This document shows, one piece after another, positions 40,662 to 49,692 of a DNA stretch of 64,000 nt. The translations under genes were made by a program, and so were the position numbers. The notes under the pieces are model-generated. The model ran no database searches, was not told where the DNA came from, and saw only the letters and a list, made by a program, of their open reading frames with translations. The stretch comes from Mumia sp. Pv4-285 (GTDB lineage Bacteria > Actinomycetota > Actinomycetes > Propionibacteriales > Nocardioidaceae): positions 2,356,001 through 2,420,000 of the forward strand of contig NZ_CP162023.1 of the NCBI RefSeq assembly GCF_041320275.1, written 5' to 3'. Each line of letters opens with the position of its first letter. Within the stretch, counting starts at the first letter, position 1.

Positions 40662-42338
40662 ATGGCACGGAGCGTGAGCACCGGTGACCTCTGGTGGAAG
40701 AACGCCGTCATCTACTGCGTCGACGTCGAGACCTACTTCGACTCCGACGGGGACGGGGTCGGCGACCTGGTCGGGCTGACCAAGCGCATCGACTACCTCG
40801 CCGAGCTCGGCGTGACCTGCCTGTGGCTCATGCCGTTCTACCCGACTCCTGACCGCGACGACGGCTACGACGTCACCGACCTCTTTGGAGTCGACAGCCG
40901 GCTGGGCACCCACGGCGACCTCGTCGAGCTCGTCCGGGCGGCGGACGACCGGGGAATCCGGGTGATCGCCGACCTCGTCGTCAACCACACCTCGGCGCAG
41001 CACCCGTGGTTCAAGGCGGCACGACGCAGCAAGGACAACCCGTACCGCGACTACTACGTGTGGCGCTCCGATCCCCCGCCGGACACCTCCGACAAGGTCG
41101 TCTTCCCCGACAAGGAGGACGGCATCTGGTCGTACGACGAACGCACCGGCGAGTGGTACCTGCACCACTTCTTCTCCCACCAGCCGGACCTGAACTTCGC
41201 CAACCCCGCCGTACGCGAGCACATCGCGAAGTCGCTCGGGTTCTGGCTGCAGCTCGGGCTGGCCGGCTTCCGCGTGGACGCCGTACCGTTCCTCATCGCC
41301 GACGTCGACACCGCTGCTGACGACGTACCCGGTGACCCCCACGCGTACCTGAAGGCGCTGCGGTCGTTCCTCGGCCGGCGTCGCGGCGACGCGATCCTGC
41401 TCGGTGAGGTCAACCTGCCGCACAAGGAGCAGCGCGCCTACTTCGGCGGCTCGGACGGCGACGAGCTCACGATGATGTTCGACTTCATCGGTATGGAGGC
41501 GCTCTACCTGTCGCTGGCTCGCGAGGACGCCCGGCCGCTGGCGAAGGCGCTCAAGGCGCGACCGAAGATCCATCCGGACTGCCAGTGGGCGACGTTCGTG
41601 CGCAACCACGACGAACTCACTCTCGACAAGCTCTCGGAGTCCGAGCGGCAGGAGGTCTTCGCGGCGTTCGGTCCCGAGCCCTCGATGCAGCTGTACGGTC
41701 GCGGCCTCAAGCGCCGGGTCCCGCCCATGATGGGGGGCGACCCTCGACGGGTGCGGATGATCTACAGCCTGCTGTTCAGCCTTCCCGGGACCCCGACGCT
41801 GTACTACGGCGAGGAGATCGGGATGGGCGAGGACCTCGAGGCCGAGGGTCGGATGGCGGTGCGAACCCCGATGCAGTGGGAGCCGACCCGCAACGGAGGG
41901 TTCTCGACGGCGCCGCCGCGTCGGCTGATCCAGCGGATGGTGCCCGACGGCTACGGGCCCGAGCACGTGAACGTGGCGGACCAGAAGCGCGATCCCGACT
42001 CGCTGTGGAACTTCATGCGTACGCTCGTCCAGACCTATCGCGAGTGCCCCGAGCTCGGCTGGGGCGAGTTCACGGTGCTCGCGCAGCCGCACAGGGAGGT
42101 GCTGGCCCACCGGTGCCACTGGGAGGGCAGCTCAGTCGTCGCCGTGCACAACCTGTCGGCGCAGCCGGCGAGCACCCAGCTGGCGATGGATCCGGGAGAC
42201 CTCGCCGCCGACGAGCCGGTCTGGCTCGAGGACCTGATCGCCCATGAGGCGCTCGAGGTCGGGACGGACGGAACGGTCGAGCTCGCGCTCGACGGCTACG
42301 CGCACCGCTGGCTCCGGGTGCGGCAGGGCACCCCGTAG
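40662..42338 (+). CDS. GH13 alpha-amylase family protein (trehalose synthase-like)
   Basis: A 558-aa (beta/alpha)8-barrel alpha-glucan enzyme. Conserved regions are DLVVNHTS, GFRVDAVPFL (nucleophile Asp), LLGEVNLP (acid/base Glu) and FVRNHDELTL (transition-state Asp). The N-terminal WWKNAVIYCVDVETYFDSDG and YYGEEIGMGEDL resemble trehalose synthase and related GH13_16 proteins. It may rearrange or hydrolyse alpha-linked disaccharides; sequence alone does not settle which. There is no signal peptide, so it is cytoplasmic. AAGGGAG lies 8 nt before the ATG. Confidence 0.9.
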   Translation: MARSVSTGDLWWKNAVIYCVDVETYFDSDGDGVGDLVGLTKRIDYLAELGVTCLWLMPFYPTPDRDDGYDVTDLFGVDSRLGTHGDLVELVRAADDRGIRVIADLVVNHTSAQHPWFKAARRSKDNPYRDYYVWRSDPPPDTSDKVVFPDKEDGIWSYDERTGEWYLHHFFSHQPDLNFANPAVREHIAKSLGFWLQLGLAGFRVDAVPFLIADVDTAADDVPGDPHAYLKALRSFLGRRRGDAILLGEVNLPHKEQRAYFGGSDGDELTMMFDFIGMEALYLSLAREDARPLAKALKARPKIHPDCQWATFVRNHDELTLDKLSESERQEVFAAFGPEPSMQLYGRGLKRRVPPMMGGDPRRVRMIYSLLFSLPGTPTLYYGEEIGMGEDLEAEGRMAVRTPMQWEPTRNGGFSTAPPRRLIQRMVPDGYGPEHVNVADQKRDPDSLWNFMRTLVQTYRECPELGWGEFTVLAQPHREVLAHRCHWEGSSVVAVHNLSAQPASTQLAMDPGDLAADEPVWLEDLIAHEALEVGTDGTVELALDGYAHRWLRVRQGTP

Positions 42339-42356
42339 CGCCAGGCTGCCGCGCCG

Positions 42357-42512
42357 CTATGCCCTCCGCCGGCCTCTCATGACGACGAACGCAGCGACGG
42401 CGGCTATGGCGGCGATGACCAGGACGATCCCGCCGACGGTGAACAGCAGCTCGTCGCCTCCCGGTGCGAGCGGGCTGAGCTCGGTGGCACCGATACGGAC
42501 GCCCTTCGACAT
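42357..42512 (-). CDS. Small single-pass membrane protein
   Basis: A 51-aa protein: a soluble N-terminus (MSKGVRIGATELSPLAPGGD), one hydrophobic helix (residues ~22-46, LLFTVGGIVLVIAAIAAVAAF) and a basic tail (MRGRRRA), giving an N-out topology. GGAGGAG lies 8 nt before the ATG, which makes it a convincing gene despite its size. It lies convergent to the GH13 gene and divergent from the glycoside hydrolase gene. Family unknown. Confidence 0.7.
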   Translation of the reverse strand: MSKGVRIGATELSPLAPGGDELLFTVGGIVLVIAAIAAVAAFVVMRGRRRA

Positions 42513-42746
42513 CTTCTCAGCTCCTCCACGACGAGCACGCAGCCGCCCGGGACGCGCAGCCAGCGCTGAGCCTATGCGACGCGAGCCGTTTCCTGCAGTG
42601 GACGAGGTCCGTTCTCGCAACGGTGTCGGCTCGGAATCGGGGCTGGCGGCTTCCAGGTGTGCGATCCCGAGTGGACACCTAGCGTGAGACGACGGGTCAC
42701 GGGACGAGCGGGCGTCGCCGTGACCGGACGACGGCAGGACGATCCG

Positions 42747-44318
42747 ATGACACTCGAGACCACGGGCACAGCCCGCAACCGGTTCGGCGGTGCACCACCG
42801 ACGACACTCCTCGGCATGGTGAGCGGGATACTCGCCCTCGTCGCGTCCTTCGCGCTGGTCCCGGAGAACGCTGCTTCCGGACAGACCTCGACGAGGCTCG
42901 GCCGCGAGCTCGTCACCAACGGGTCGTTCGAGGACGGACGCCGAGGATGGCGCGTCAAGCCCGACCGTCGGGCGCGGCTCAAGCTGGCCAACCCCACCGT
43001 TCGAAGCAAGAGGGCGGCCGTGCTCGTCGGGAAGCGGAGCGGACGAGTGACCCTGGACGACGTCGGGACCACCGTCGGCCGCGCGCAGGCAGGGACCTAC
43101 CGCGCGTCGGTCCTGCTGAAGGGCTCCCGGAGGGTCAAGGGAACACTCGTGGTCCAGCACCGGATCACGACAGGGCGGCAGGTCACCACGCGCACCACTC
43201 GACGGGCCGTCGCCGTCAGACGCGGCTGGTCACGCGTCGCGGTCGACTTCTCTGTGAGAGCCGGCACCGCGCTCGACGTGCGAGTCGTCGCCCGGCGGAT
43301 GAAGAAGGGGCGCACGTTGTCCGTCGACCAGGTCTCCCTGCGCCGACACCTGCCGCGGGCGGTCACTCCCCCGCCCACGACCAAGCCTCCGGTCCCCTCG
43401 CCGACGGTCCGCCCGACCCCGACAGCGAGCCCGACCACGGACGTACCCACGAAGACGCTCACGAACGGGTGCGCGTACTCCTCCCGCGGCATCCCGGCGT
43501 GCGGCACCTACGTCGGCCTGGCGGTGGGCTCGAACGACCTGCCGACAGACTTCGAGGAGTCGGCCGGTCAACCCCTCGGCGTGCACCGGACGTTCTGGCA
43601 GGGCAGCCAGGTCGACGGAGCGGTCGCGATGGCGACGAGGGACGTCGCCGACCGCAGCATCCCTTGGCTCAGCTTCAAGCTGCCCCACACCTGGCCCGAG
43701 ATGGCCGCCGGCGCAGGTGACGCCTGGGCACGCGACCTCGCGACCCGGCTGGCGCGGCTGCAGGGACCGGTCTGGGTGGCTTTCCACCACGAACCGGAGA
43801 AAGACGGCGACATCCGCCAGTGGACCGCAATCCAGGAACGTTTCGGCCCGATCGTGCGCGCCGCCGGACCCAACATCGGGTACTCCGTGATCCTCACCGG
43901 GTTCCACCAGGTCTTCGGCGAGACCGAGACGTACGGCCTGGACAAGATCTGGCCGAGGACGACCGTCGACGTCGCCGGCTTCGACGTCTACAACCGCTAC
44001 GGCGTCCCTGGATCCAGCACCACGTCACCCGCCGACCTGACCACCCAGTACTTCAAGCCCCTCGGTGGCTGGATGAAGGCTCGCAAGATCGCATGGGGCG
44101 TCGCCGAGACCGGCTACACCCACCAGACCGCCGTCGAGGATCCGCACTGGCTGCTCGACACGTACCACGGCCTGAGCATGAACGGCGGCATCGCCATGTC
44201 CTACTTCGACAGCCGACCTGCCAGCGCGACCGGCGACTGGCTGCTCACGGACCCGGTCCGCGGCCAGCAGTACCTCGACATCCTCCGCGGAAGCCCGCAC
44301 ATCCCGACCGCGCCGTGA
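42747..44318 (+). CDS. Secreted glycoside hydrolase with N-terminal carbohydrate-binding module (GH26-like)
   Basis: A 523-aa exported protein. A membrane/signal segment (residues ~22-45) is followed by a CBM4/9-like jelly roll (ELVTNGSFEDGRRGWRV to SLRRHLP, ~52-205). Next are a Pro/Thr linker (TKPPVPSPTVRPTPTAS) and a catalytic barrel (~250-523). WVAFHHEPEKDG carries the probable acid/base Glu, and WGVAETGYTH the probable nucleophile Glu, as in GH26 mannanase-type barrels. It probably cleaves a beta-mannan or related polysaccharide outside the cell. ATG 42747 has AGGA ~7 nt upstream. Confidence 0.82.
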   Translation: MTLETTGTARNRFGGAPPTTLLGMVSGILALVASFALVPENAASGQTSTRLGRELVTNGSFEDGRRGWRVKPDRRARLKLANPTVRSKRAAVLVGKRSGRVTLDDVGTTVGRAQAGTYRASVLLKGSRRVKGTLVVQHRITTGRQVTTRTTRRAVAVRRGWSRVAVDFSVRAGTALDVRVVARRMKKGRTLSVDQVSLRRHLPRAVTPPPTTKPPVPSPTVRPTPTASPTTDVPTKTLTNGCAYSSRGIPACGTYVGLAVGSNDLPTDFEESAGQPLGVHRTFWQGSQVDGAVAMATRDVADRSIPWLSFKLPHTWPEMAAGAGDAWARDLATRLARLQGPVWVAFHHEPEKDGDIRQWTAIQERFGPIVRAAGPNIGYSVILTGFHQVFGETETYGLDKIWPRTTVDVAGFDVYNRYGVPGSSTTSPADLTTQYFKPLGGWMKARKIAWGVAETGYTHQTAVEDPHWLLDTYHGLSMNGGIAMSYFDSRPASATGDWLLTDPVRGQQYLDILRGSPHIPTAP

Positions 44319-44328
44319 CCCGGCGGCC

Positions 44329-44700
44329 TCAGCCGTCCCCGAGCGGCGGCGCCCACGACGGCCTCGGGATCAGGCAGAACGGGTGACCGGCGGGATCCGC
44401 GTACACGTCTCCGCCCAGAGGAGCAGCACCGAGCCGTACGACCTCCGCCCCGACGGCGGCCACGTCGTCGACCATCACGTCGACGTGCATCTGCTGCGGG
44501 ACCTGCGGCGCGGGCCAGGTCGACGGTGACAGCCCTGGCGCCCGCTGAAACGCCATCCCCGAGGTCTCCTGGTCGGCGGAGACGACGACGAAGTCACCGT
44601 CGTCGTAGGTGATCGGCTCGCCGAGCAACGCCGACCAGAACTCCGCACACGCGTGCGGGTCCGGGGCATCGACGACGAGATGGTGGCGTCGGCCCATCAT
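44329..44700 (-). CDS. VOC family protein (glyoxalase/dioxygenase fold)
   Basis: A 123-aa single-domain VOC protein. Beta-alpha-beta-beta-beta units are seen from HHLVVDAPDPHACAEFWSALL and from MHVDVMVDDVAAVGAEVVRL, ending VYADPAGHPFCLIPRP. Metal-binding residues are plausible (His, Glu) but the reaction is unknown. ATG 44700 is chosen over the adjacent ATG 44697; TACGCT lies 6 nt upstream, predicting a leaderless mRNA. Convergent with the glycoside hydrolase gene, 10 nt apart. Confidence 0.88.
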   Translation of the reverse strand: MMGRRHHLVVDAPDPHACAEFWSALLGEPITYDDGDFVVVSADQETSGMAFQRAPGLSPSTWPAPQVPQQMHVDVMVDDVAAVGAEVVRLGAAPLGGDVYADPAGHPFCLIPRPSWAPPLGDG

Positions 44701-44706
44701 CTGGGC

Positions 44707-44712
44707 AGCGTA
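44707..44712 (-). promoter_or_regulatory. -10 hexamer of the VOC gene
   Basis: Minus-strand TACGCT, 6-nt spacer, ATG 44700. Confidence 0.5.
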
Positions 44713-44810
44713 CGACCGTCGACCGGTCACCGGCAGCACGTAGGGACGGACGGACTTCTGGGTACTCCGGGTGCGAGGGAACGAACGTCGTTCTCGGAGA
44801 GGCCGCCGCG

Positions 44811-45545
44811 ATGCACACCCTCGACGTCGCGCCCGGCGTGCACCGCCTCGCGCACGCCTCCACCGCCTGCTACCTCGTCGAGACCGACGACCACCTGCTC
44901 CTCGTCGATGCCGGTCTGCCCGCCTTCGCGTCCGACCTCGATCGCGTCCTCCGCATCATCGGGCGTACGACCGATGACGTGCGGCACGTCCTCCTGACGC
45001 ACGGCCACTTCGACCATCTCGGGCTGGCACGACGGCTGGAGGAGTCCGGTGCACAGGTGTGGGTCCACCGCGGCGACCGACACATCGCGGAGCACCCGTA
45101 CCGGTACGAGCCCGGCCGTCCACGCCTCGTGTACCCCTTCCGTCATCCCCGTTCGTTGCCGCACCTCGCCTCGATGGTGGGCGCCGGCGCGTTGTGGGTG
45201 CGGGGTGTGTCGGCGCCTCGGACGTACGACGAGGAGCTCCCGTTCGGCGATCTCGTGAAGGTCGTCCCCACCCCCGGCCACACGGACGGCCACGTCGCCA
45301 TCCTGCTTCCCGACCGCGACGCGGTGGCGACCGGTGACGCGCTCGTGACTCTTGACCCGTACACCGGGCGGACCGGGCCTCGCATCGTCGCCCGCGCAGG
45401 CACGCACGACGCGGGCGGTGCGGTGCGATCCCTCGACGCGATCGCGGCGACCGGCGCTCGGACGGTGCTGCCCGGGCACGGTGGGGTGTGGCGAGAAGGT
45501 GCCGACGTCGCGGCGTCGAGGGCGCGCGAGCGGCCCGTCGCCTAG
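44811..45545 (+). CDS. Metallo-beta-lactamase fold hydrolase
   Basis: A 244-aa MBL protein. The zinc motif is complete: THGHFDH (HxHxDH), the later His in TPGHTDGHV, Asp in VATGDALV and the final His in VLPGHGG. These features fit a glyoxalase-II-like hydrolase; the substrate is not readable. GGAGAGG lies ~9 nt upstream of ATG. The TAG stop shares a palindromic CTAG with the stop of the convergent MFS gene. Confidence 0.9.
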   Translation: MHTLDVAPGVHRLAHASTACYLVETDDHLLLVDAGLPAFASDLDRVLRIIGRTTDDVRHVLLTHGHFDHLGLARRLEESGAQVWVHRGDRHIAEHPYRYEPGRPRLVYPFRHPRSLPHLASMVGAGALWVRGVSAPRTYDEELPFGDLVKVVPTPGHTDGHVAILLPDRDAVATGDALVTLDPYTGRTGPRIVARAGTHDAGGAVRSLDAIAATGARTVLPGHGGVWREGADVAASRARERPVA

Positions 45546-47170
45546 ACCGCGCCGGGCGGTGCGCGCGCGGGGTCGGCTGCAGCGACGGGGCGTGTGGGCA
45601 GCAGTCGGGTGAAGTACAGCGCGAGGACGACGAAGAGGGCCAGGACGAGGAGACTGAGACGCAGACCGGCGACCCTCGCCTCGGTGTTCTCGTCGATCGC
45701 GGCCTGCGCCTGCGCCTCCGGCACGCCCGCCTCGGCGAGCGCGTCCTCGAGATCGACGTCGGACACGAACGGGATCCCGCCCGCGAGCTCCACACCGGCG
45801 GTGGACGCGACCTCGTCTGGGACCGCCGGGTTGTCCTCGATGCCGGCGAGGAAGGACACCGTCAGCGCTCCGATGAGCACGGAGCCCGCGAGCGCCGTGC
45901 CGAGGGAGGCACCGAGGTTGGTCGCGGTGTTCTGGAGGCCGCCGACCTCCGCGCTCTTCTCGTCGGGCAGGGCCGAGACCGTGACGGCGCCGAGCTGCGA
46001 TGCCAACGCGCCCACACCCAGGCCTGCGAGCAGCAGAGGCACGGTGACGACCTCCGGTCCGGCGCCGGCCTCCAGCGCGAGGACGAGCGACACGATGCCG
46101 GCGAGGAGGGCACCGAGTCCATAGGCGACCACCCTGCGCGGGGATGCGTCCGGCCACAGCCGAGGCACGCCGACGGCGGCCGCGAGCAGCGTGACGGACA
46201 GCGGAAGGAGCCGGACGCCCGTCTCCACGGCGCTCAGCCCGAGCGCCACCGACAGGTACAGCGGGATGGTGAAGAACAGCCCCGCCTGCACCAGGAACTG
46301 GAAGAAGAACATCGTGAGGCCGCCGACGAGACGCTTATTGCGCAGCATCGTCATGTCGACCAGCGGCTCCCGCCCCGCAGCGGTCACGTGCTCCTCCCAC
46401 GACACGAACACGCGGAGGACCACCAGGCCGCCGAGGATGCACCAGACCGTGGGCGACGTGCCGAGGATCGATGGGCCGCCGTCGGAGGGCCGGACCCAGC
46501 CCCACTCCCCCGACCGGAGCACGCCGAACACGACCAGCGCGAGCCCGGTCGCCGACAGCACGGCACCGATCCCGTCGAGCGACGTCGTGCCCGTGGGGCG
46601 TTCGTCGTGCATCCGACGAGCGAGCAGAAGGATCCCGACCACGACGACGACCTCGCCGGCGAAGACGAGGCGCCAGGTGAGATAGGTGGTGACTGCCCCG
46701 CCGATCAGCGGACCGGCGGCGACGGCGATCGCGCCGGCCGAGGCGACCAGCCCGTAGGCGCGCGGCCGCTGGTCCGGCACGAAGTTGGTCGCCACCAACG
46801 CCACGATCGCCGGCATGATCAACGCAGCGCCCAGCCCTTCGAGGAGCGACCAGCCGATGAGGAGCACGGTGAGGTTGGGGGCGAGGGCCGTCGTGAGCGA
46901 ACCGGCCCCGTAGATCACGCACCCGATGGCGAACGCACGGCGGCGCCCGATCATGCTGCCGATCTTGCCGCCGGTGACCATCGTCGCCGCCATCACCAGC
47001 GTGTAGAGCGTGATGGCGGTCTGGATCCCGGTGACGGTCGTGCCGAGGTCGGCGGCGACCTGTGCGATCGACACGTTCATCACGGAGCTGTCGAGCGTCA
47101 TCAGGAACTGGCCCGAGGCGAGCGTCAGGAGGACGACCCCGCTGGCGCCGGCCGCCCTCGCCTTCGTCAT
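45542..47170 (-). CDS. DHA2-family MFS multidrug transporter (EmrB/QacA type)
   Basis: A 542-aa, 14-helix exporter. Family marks are LASGQFLMTLDSSVMNVSIA in helix 1, GGKIGSMIGRRRAF (motif A) and LGAALIMPAIVALVATNF. It probably exports hydrophobic compounds with protons. A long loop rich in acidic residues (about 440-490) precedes the last helix. ATG 47170 is favoured over GTG 47176 because CACACT lies 6 nt upstream. No regulator gene is next to it. Confidence 0.93.
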   Translation of the reverse strand: MTKARAAGASGVVLLTLASGQFLMTLDSSVMNVSIAQVAADLGTTVTGIQTAITLYTLVMAATMVTGGKIGSMIGRRRAFAIGCVIYGAGSLTTALAPNLTVLLIGWSLLEGLGAALIMPAIVALVATNFVPDQRPRAYGLVASAGAIAVAAGPLIGGAVTTYLTWRLVFAGEVVVVVGILLLARRMHDERPTGTTSLDGIGAVLSATGLALVVFGVLRSGEWGWVRPSDGGPSILGTSPTVWCILGGLVVLRVFVSWEEHVTAAGREPLVDMTMLRNKRLVGGLTMFFFQFLVQAGLFFTIPLYLSVALGLSAVETGVRLLPLSVTLLAAAVGVPRLWPDASPRRVVAYGLGALLAGIVSLVLALEAGAGPEVVTVPLLLAGLGVGALASQLGAVTVSALPDEKSAEVGGLQNTATNLGASLGTALAGSVLIGALTVSFLAGIEDNPAVPDEVASTAGVELAGGIPFVSDVDLEDALAEAGVPEAQAQAAIDENTEARVAGLRLSLLVLALFVVLALYFTRLLPTRPVAAADPARAPPGAV

Positions 47171-47218
47171 GCCCACAGTGTGGCGGCACCGCGGACGGCT
47201 CGCAGACCCCTTTCACGA

Positions 47219-47255
47219 CGGAGGCCCTGCGACCGATGTGGTCGCAGGGCCTCCG
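47219..47255. terminator. Long perfect hairpin below the Gln/Pro-repeat protein gene
   Basis: A 16-bp perfect stem (47219-47234 with 47240-47255) and loop GATGT, between the 3' end of the minus-strand Gln/Pro gene and the 5' region of the DHA2 transporter gene. It is the strongest simple hairpin in the window and should end the upstream transcript. Confidence 0.75.
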
Positions 47256-47274
47256 TGTCGTCCGGGGTCCCCGG

Positions 47275-48135
47275 TCAGGGAGTCGGTGACGGCAGGTCGT
47301 CGAGGTCCGGGATGTCGGGTGTGTCGACGGAACCGAAGTCGTCGACCTTCCAGCCACCACCCTGCTTCTCCAGCTCGACCTCCTGGTCGACCGAGGTGCC
47401 CATCAGCTCGAGCGAGACGGTGACCGTCGCCTCGTCGCCGTCCTCCTTGGTGTCCTTGACGGTGAACTTCGCGTCGCGCAGCGACTTGAGCATGCCCGCG
47501 TCGCCGTCGTCGCCCTCGAGCGACTCCTTGCACTTGTCGGCACCCTCGCCGTTGCGGAAGTCGTCGGTCGTCACCTCGACGAGCGCGTCGCAGTCGCCGT
47601 CCTGGATCGCGTCGATGAACTGCTGGGTCGCGTCCTCGGGCGACGAGGCGCCGCCACCGCTGCCGTTGAACAGGAAGACGGCAGCGAGCACGATGGCCAC
47701 GAGTGCGACGAGCGCTGCACCGATGATCGCGATCAGCTTGCCCGCGCCACCCTTCTTGCCGCCGTCGGGTGCGTTCGGCGGCAGGTACTGCGGCTGCTGC
47801 CCGTACTGCTGGCCGTACGGCGGCTGCTGGGCGTAGCCCTGCTGCGGCGGCTGCTGGCCGTACGGCGGCTGCTGGGCGTAGCCCTGCTGCGGCGGCTGCT
47901 GGCCGTACGGCGGCTGCTGGCCATAGCCCTGCTGCGGCGGCTGCTGGCCGTACGGGGGCTGCTGACCCTGCTGCGGCGGCTGCTGGGCATACGGCGGCTG
48001 CTGGCCGTAGGGCTGCTGCGGCGGCGGCTGCTGGGCGTACGGCGGCTGCTGAGGCTGCTGCGGCGGCTGGCCCTCGCGCGGCTGCGGGTCCTGCGGATCG
48101 TCGTTGGACGGCTGATCGGGCGTCTGATCGCTCAC
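47275..48135 (-). CDS. Membrane protein with Gln/Pro/Tyr repeats and DUF4878-like domain
   Basis: A 286-aa protein. Residues 1-118 are cytosolic, disordered and extremely rich in Gln, Pro, Tyr and Gly. One membrane helix (residues ~130-152, LIAIIGAALVALVAIVLAAVF) leads to an external domain (165-275, SPEDATQQFIDAIQDGDCDALVEV ... WKVDDFG) that resembles DUF4878/NTF2-like lipoprotein domains; its two cysteines may form a disulphide. GTG 48135 has TACCGT 6 nt upstream. Function unknown. Confidence 0.85.
   Translation of the reverse strand: MSDQTPDQPSNDDPQDPQPREGQPPQQPQQPPYAQQPPPQQPYGQQPPYAQQPPQQGQQPPYGQQPPQQGYGQQPPYGQQPPQQGYAQQPPYGQQPPQQGYAQQPPYGQQYGQQPQYLPPNAPDGGKKGGAGKLIAIIGAALVALVAIVLAAVFLFNGSGGGASSPEDATQQFIDAIQDGDCDALVEVTTDDFRNGEGADKCKESLEGDDGDAGMLKSLRDAKFTVKDTKEDGDEATVTVSLELMGTSVDQEVELEKQGGGWKVDDFGSVDTPDIPDLDDLPSPTP
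47830..47964 (-). repeat. Three 45-bp tandem repeats inside the Gln/Pro-repeat protein gene
   Basis: Residues 58-102 are three near-identical 15-residue units QQPPYGQQPPQQGYA (the first ends in G). The DNA copies are almost identical, so slippage and length variation between strains are likely. Confidence 0.8.
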
Positions 48136-48141
48136 AGGCGT

Positions 48142-48147
48142 ACGGTA
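48142..48147 (-). promoter_or_regulatory. -10 hexamer of the Gln/Pro-repeat protein gene
   Basis: Minus-strand TACCGT, 6-nt spacer, GTG 48135. Confidence 0.45.
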
Positions 48148-48204
48148 CGCGACCGGAGGCGCACGTGTCGCGCAGCCACGACGGACGTCACACGCGGTGT
48201 GGCG

Positions 48205-49692
48205 TCAGCGCGAACGCATGAGGGCCGGCAGGCCACCGACGGCAGCGACGCCCAGCGCCGAGCGGGGCTCGTAGCCGACGCGCCAGAGGCCCCCGTGCGC
48301 CGCGCCCTCGGCGAACAGCTCCTCCGGGTTGTCGCGGACCGGCGGCGTACGGTGCAGGTCGTGCACGAGGAGCGCGGCCATCAGCGCACGCGTGGTCGCC
48401 GGCTCGAAGATCTCGATGCCGAAGTACTTCGCACCGCCGTACGCGGCCGCGAGCACCCGGTTCTTGGTCACCGAGTGGGTCCATGTCGCCGGTGCCACGT
48501 TGAACGAGACCCGTTGGCCCTGGTCCTCGGCGAGGATGCCGCGCCACCGCTGGAGCCGCTTGGCCATCGCGTAGTTGGGCCCCTGCTGCGGGACGAGGAT
48601 GTCGGCGACGCCGGTCCCGTCGGGCAGCACGGTCGCGTAGTTGGGGACGAACAGCCGGCCGCGACTCACGGCACGCAGCGGTGCCTGGACGAGGCGGACC
48701 GCGCCGCGCTCGCCGTACGCACGCTGGCTCGCCTCCACGACGTCCCCGGGCACGACGAACGCGTCGGTCGGGGTGGCGAGGTAGGCGATCGCCGTGTCGC
48801 GGCCGCTCGAGGCGAGGCGATCGGCGATGACGTCCGCTGCGGCCGTGACCAGGACGTGGGCACCGCCGTCGGCGTACGCGTACATCCCGACGACGAGGTC
48901 CTGGTGCGCGGCAGCGTCGCCGACCCAGCGGATGACGTCGCCCGTGCGGGTGACGAGGTCGGCGCCGGGCGTGCCGTCCGGTGACACCGGGTACGTCGTG
49001 GTGCCGGCTCCGCTCTCGGCGAGGGTGCGGATGCGGTCCCAGACCCGCGGCGACGGCACGTCGACGGCGAGGACGTCGGCACCCCACGAGGCGAGGGAGC
49101 CGAACGGGCTCATCTCCGCGGCCGCGCCGAGCAGCACGACCGTGCGACCGGGCACCGCGAGCCACTCCGGATGCTCGATCACGGCCTCGACGGCGGTGAC
49201 GAACGACTGCTCGACGATCCCCTCCACCTGCCACCGGTGCAGCTGGTCACGCAGGGCTTCGCCGCGAAGGGTGGAGCCGCCGTACGGGACGGTGAGCTCA
49301 CGTTCCGGGACGGACGTGCCCTGCACGACCTCCGTCCCGAACCCGTCGGCGCCCTCCTCCGGCACCCACCGGTCCAGCGGGACGTCTTCGGTCGGCGTCG
49401 CAGCGACCATGCGCGCACGCATCGATGTCACACCGCCCTCAGCGAGGCCGAGCGCAGCCTTCGGGGACTCCGCGGACGCGGCCGTCACCCGTCCGACGAG
49501 CGCCACGTAGTCGGATCGCCACTGGGCGGCGGCCTCGATGTCCACCGCGAGGTCGGGGTCGACGTCTCGGGCGGCGTCGACGAGGATGCCCTGCACGGTC
49601 GGCGTCGAGGGTCGGCGGCCGTCGACGGACGGGAAGGCGATCGTGGTCTGCTCCGGTGGCTGCACCCCACCAGTATCCGAGGTTCCCCTCAT
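48205..49692 (-). CDS. Conserved protein of unknown function, Rossmann-like core
   Basis: A 495-aa protein I cannot assign to a named family. A nucleotide- or SAM-binding-like segment is RTVVLLGAAAEMSPFGSLASWG followed by ADVLAVDVPSPRVW (residues ~175-215). A second glycine-rich part is TVLPDGTGVADILVPQQGPN. The C-terminus ends with AAYGGAKYFGIEIFEPATT and a hydrophobic helix. There is no signal peptide; it could be a cytosolic reductase or transferase. ATG 49692 overlaps the stop of the MocR gene (ATGA), so it may be co-translated with it. GTG 49665 is an alternative start. Confidence 0.8.
   Translation of the reverse strand: MRGTSDTGGVQPPEQTTIAFPSVDGRRPSTPTVQGILVDAARDVDPDLAVDIEAAAQWRSDYVALVGRVTAASAESPKAALGLAEGGVTSMRARMVAATPTEDVPLDRWVPEEGADGFGTEVVQGTSVPERELTVPYGGSTLRGEALRDQLHRWQVEGIVEQSFVTAVEAVIEHPEWLAVPGRTVVLLGAAAEMSPFGSLASWGADVLAVDVPSPRVWDRIRTLAESGAGTTTYPVSPDGTPGADLVTRTGDVIRWVGDAAAHQDLVVGMYAYADGGAHVLVTAAADVIADRLASSGRDTAIAYLATPTDAFVVPGDVVEASQRAYGERGAVRLVQAPLRAVSRGRLFVPNYATVLPDGTGVADILVPQQGPNYAMAKRLQRWRGILAEDQGQRVSFNVAPATWTHSVTKNRVLAAAYGGAKYFGIEIFEPATTRALMAALLVHDLHRTPPVRDNPEELFAEGAAHGGLWRVGYEPRSALGVAAVGGLPALMRSR

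Noticed and set aside
47800-48070. CRISPR-like array of short repeats
   Set aside because: The repeats are in frame, encode the Gln/Pro/Tyr units and have no variable spacers or cas genes.
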